The notes under the pieces are model-generated. The model was given only the letters and a program-made list of their open reading frames with translations, made no database searches and was not told the origin of the DNA. The translations under genes were made by a program, and so were the position numbers. A stretch of 64,000 nt of DNA from assembly GCA_907165065.1 (NCBI GenBank), contig OU015526.1, forward strand, positions 67,665,723 through 67,729,722, written 5' to 3'. Shown in pieces: positions 60,691 to 64,000 of this stretch. Positions within the stretch are counted from its first letter, which is position 1, and each line of letters starts with the position of its first letter. This DNA comes from Caprimulgus europaeus. Its lineage: Eukaryota; Chordata; Aves; Caprimulgiformes; Caprimulgidae.

Positions 60691-62767
60691 ACATCCAAAT
60701 CAACGTAGTTTTGCAATTCATGTGGTTGCACACAACAAAAAAACCCATATGTTTTTTCTAGCTCTGACTTTGATTGTCAAAGCCATGTCCCAAGCCTCTG
60801 CTTGGAACATCTCTCTTACTGTCTCCCTGTATGGGTCATTACTTCTGAACTCATCCATGATGCCTCTACTCTCTCCTTCCTTTCAAAATTTGCATCATTC
60901 AGAACTGCAGAGGAAGAGGGATTTTTGTTGTAGTTGATCTTTTTACATCTTTGTCTTACCACCCAACAGTGAAATATTGCAGTTGCTTTCTCATCTTACT
61001 TTGTGCTGACTGTTATTGCACCTGAATTTGGATAATAAACTTATCAGGACATCAAACAATTCACATTTTAACAATTTTTAATAGTCACAATAGAAGCATG
61101 TATATAGTGTGTAGCTAATAATGAATAAAATAAACTTTAAAATCCACATCTGCAAAGTCTGCCACCTCCCTTCTCTGCACAAATGTTTGCATGTTAAAAA
61201 ATAGACATTTTGAATGCTCTATGAATGTATGTGGTGCAAAAATTGAAAAATGCATATCTGTATCCAATTTTCAATAACATTCCATTTTTCTGTAGATTTC
61301 AGTGAAATAATCAAGTTCCTTCTGTTGTACATATTAAATCTGAAATTAATAGAGCCATAATACACTGTGCTAATTTAGTATTGAGAGGTGCAAAGTGACA
61401 TGATCTGTCATGTATTTAAATTACTCTACATTGGTATGATTTATTTTAGAATATTGCTTTTGAAGCCAACTTTGGGAACTTCAGTTTTTTAAGTCTGTAA
61501 GGCATGAAAGTTCCAAGCTTTTGGTGATTAACAAACATTATGACATGCTGTAATATGAACCACAGCTTGACTGAGGCTTGCAAAGCTTGAACTTGAAAAC
61601 AAAAGGAGGCTTTCTAGTCCATGAGAAAATGGCTTGATAGAAGTTATGTATTTTTTATCTGAAACAGATTTTGGAAATCTGTTTTGGTTTTGTTTGGGTT
61701 TTTTTTAAGAGAATAATAAATATCTCGGATTGTGTAAACCTACTGATTATTTTGGCACAAATATGCTTCAGGTGTTTGCAGTTAAATGCACTTGTTTATG
61801 AATTTGTGTATATAATTAAGGAAAATTAATCACTCTTAAGAATTTCATAGCTATTTCAAATAGAAGAAGCAAGACAATGACATTCAGTGCCCTCTGTGAA
61901 TTAACACACCCAAGGAATTCTGTTGGTTGGACTTCTAAATGTAAAATTACACATGCCTGAGGACTGTATCTTTATGCTTTCACCTATTCAGAATGCTTGC
62001 CTGATGACGTGCTGAATATGTCCCTCCTGAGATAAAAGGCAGGAAGAGTTATGCAGGACAGAGATCGAAATTTGGTACATTGTGTTTTTATCCCGTAAAG
62101 CAAGTCTTGTTTGGAAGGAGGGTTGTGAACTTCAGTAGCCTCAGGAAAGGAGTGGTTTAAACTTCAAGCATCGTGATACTTGGTCTGTGTTGGTCATGTT
62201 GACATGCAGGATCAGATGAGGTTTGACAAAGTTTGGTTTTGCAGCCAACTGATATAATTAGACTAGGTCGAACTTCCAAGAACAGATTTGCCCTTTCCCA
62301 TAGTTGTGTGAAGTCAGACCAAGTACAGGAATGCAGTAATTTGCCATGTAGCTTTGTTTTCACAAAGGACCCGTTTCTTCTAGAATTAGTTAGAAAAACA
62401 TCACAGTGAGAAGATTCTGAGATTTCACACAGTTTTGGCTTTGAATTCCTAGTGTTATTTAGGACTGAAGCCAGCTAGTAAGCCAGACAGCTAGTGTGTG
62501 GGCTGATACCATGTTAGTAAGAGCCGGGGTTGCAAATCGATATTGATGAAAGTGCACTTCAGTATCTGCCATCAGTTTGAAAGGTCGTTTGTATCTGCTT
62601 GTGTGAGAGAGGCCACGACACCATACAGCAGCCAACCCATTCAGCTGAATACATAATACTTACTTAAATATTTTAAAATATTTTGGTGCATTAAGTGATT
62701 CTGGCTTTCTTAGACATTGTGTTTCCTTGTGGAGGCTGGTATGTGCCCCGCTCCAGGCTGAGCCTTA
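60691..62767 (+). other. RNF150: Intronic DNA, AT-rich
   Basis: No supportable exon, RNA gene or repeat. AT-rich throughout (for example 61020-61560). Confidence 0.6.
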
Positions 62768-63545
62768 GAATCATAGAGTAATAGAACCATTTAGGTTTGA
62801 AAAGACCTTTATGATTGAGTCCAACCATAAACCTAATACTGCCAGGTCCCAGTAAACCATGTCAGTTACAATTGCCACATCTACACATCCTTTAAACACC
62901 TCCAGGGATGGTGGTGACTCCACCACTTCCCTGGGCAGCCTGTTCCAATGCTGCACAACCCTTTCAGTGAAGAAATTTTTCCTAATATCCAATCCGAACC
63001 TCCTCTGGCACAACTTCAGGCCATTTCCTCTTGTCCTATCACTTGTTACTTGGCTGAACAGACCAACCCCCATCTCTCTACACCCTCCTTTCAGGTAGTT
63101 GTAGAGAGTGATAAGGTCTCCCCTCAGCCTCCTTTTCTCCAGGCTAAACAACCCCAGTGCTCTCAGCTGCTCCTCAGAAGGCTTGTTCTCCCCAGCTTCA
63201 TTGCCCTTCTCTGGACACGCTCCAGCACCTCCATGTCCTTCTTGTAGTGAGGAGCCCAAAACTGAACACAGCACTTGAGATGTGGCCTCACCAGTGCCAA
63301 GTACAAGAGGATGACCACTTCCCTGATCCTGCTGACCACACTTGTTCTGATACAGGCCAGGATGCTGTTGGCCTTCTTGGCCAGCACCCCCAGGTCCTTT
63401 TCTGCCAAGCAGCTTTCCAACCACTGTTCCTCAAGCCTGTAGTTTTGCATGGGGTTGTTGTAACCCAAGGGCAGGATCCAGCACTTGGCCTTGCTGAGCC
63501 TCATGCAATTGGCTTGGGCAGCTGTGAGCTGTGTCCACCTGTGGT
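62768..63545 (-). mobile_element. CR1 LINE 3' 0.8 kb with ORF2 remnant, inverted
   Basis: The + strand begins with the reverse-complemented terminus AATCATAGAGTAATAGAACC and runs to the ORF2 region near 63545. On the minus strand two overlapping frames carry the end of the reverse-transcriptase ORF. Frame 63651-63163 has [38 protein letters not shown] and [15 protein letters not shown]. Frame 63424-62771 has [31 protein letters not shown] and [11 protein letters not shown]. The frame change between them is a frameshift. The [11 protein letters not shown] join looks like an internal deletion compared with the 34.1 kb copy ([16 protein letters not shown]...AQKANN). It is a dead CR1 copy. Confidence 0.94.
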
Positions 63546-64000
63546 TCCCTGGTGGGTTTGTGTGGCTGTGCCAGACAAATGATGCACATAGGGCAGTGGC
63601 AGCACAGGGAAACACAGGCTGGGCACTGCTCAAGTGTAAAAGTTCAAGCAAACTGAAACTTGACTCTCAGGCTCTGCCAAGTAAAAGTGGGACACCAGTT
63701 GCAAGCCTTAGAAAGGAAATTTAGAGTTGATCTTTATGGTGTTTCAGAACAAGCAAATTAGTCTTAGTTTGCACCTTTTGGAGCAGGACTGTGTATATCA
63801 AGCCTCATATTTCAGAATAAAATAGCTTCTTTCGATTTTGCTGAAGTTATTATTAAGTTATATTAGGTAGTTGGACTAAGGTCCCTTCCAACTGAACTAT
63901 TCATTCTATTTAATTAATTGATTAAAAAATATATTTTTAGGAAGGCATAGCAATTTTCAGTTTCCTACATGCCAGTGTAATTTTTGAGGCTACGTGCATG
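63546..64000 (+). other. RNF150: Intronic DNA at the right edge
   Basis: No exon is seen before the window ends. It contains a short CR1-tail-like scrap (63865-63910). Confidence 0.55.
63865..63910 (+). mobile_element. CR1 3'-end scrap
   Basis: AAGGTCCCTTCCAACTGAAC followed by TATTCATTCTATTT resembles the CR1 3' UTR end. Only about 45 bases are recognisable. Confidence 0.65.

Overview
The window is vertebrate nuclear DNA, almost certainly from a bird and probably a neoavian. The evidence is many CR1 LINE 3' ends (ending in ATTCTATGA-type octamers), three ERV-type solo LTRs that begin TGTGGYGGTTT, a few worn MIR-like SINE relics, and spliced exons in long AT-rich introns. It is not a prokaryotic or phage region: there are no operons, ribosome-binding-site-driven gene runs, CRISPR arrays or rRNA genes.

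One gene is supported, on the + strand: three consecutive internal exons of a Goliath-family transmembrane RING-H2 E3 ubiquitin ligase, best matched to RNF150. The exons are 47323-47573 (end of the luminal PA region, N-glycosylation sequon, transmembrane helix), 55717-55788 (basic cytosolic linker) and 56208-56290 (first half of the RING-H2 finger). Splice sites and phases are consistent. The upstream exon(s) with signal peptide and most of the PA domain, and the downstream exons completing the RING and C-tail, lie outside the window. Bases 1-47322 are therefore read as one long upstream intron, and 56291-64000 as the start of another.

Layout: 1-11 kb is intron with one short CR1 (3553-3697) and a CpG-rich block (10397-10690). 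11.2-12.2 kb is a solo LTR with a clear 5-bp target duplication. 13.5-13.9 kb is an inverted CR1 followed by an A/C-rich simple repeat. 21.1-22.0 kb is a second LTR of mosaic structure. 32.6-40.2 kb is a repeat-rich stretch (MIR relics, two direct CR1s, one inverted CR1, an ancient CR1 scrap). 41.9-42.1 kb is a smaller CpG-rich patch. 47.3-56.3 kb holds the three exons, interrupted by an inverted solo LTR (51963-52888) and a diverged CR1 (about 54.2-54.6 kb). 59966-60342 is a 35-bp minisatellite. 60.5-60.7 kb and 62.8-63.5 kb are inverted CR1 copies, with a CR1 tail scrap near 63.9 kb.

I found no convincing new biological system. The points most worth a second look are the mosaic LTR, the 35-bp minisatellite open in several frames, the intronic CpG-rich block, a 12-bp perfect hairpin at 38276-38305, and an AATAAA signal just behind the read-through stop of the transmembrane exon that could give a RING-less RNF150 isoform.
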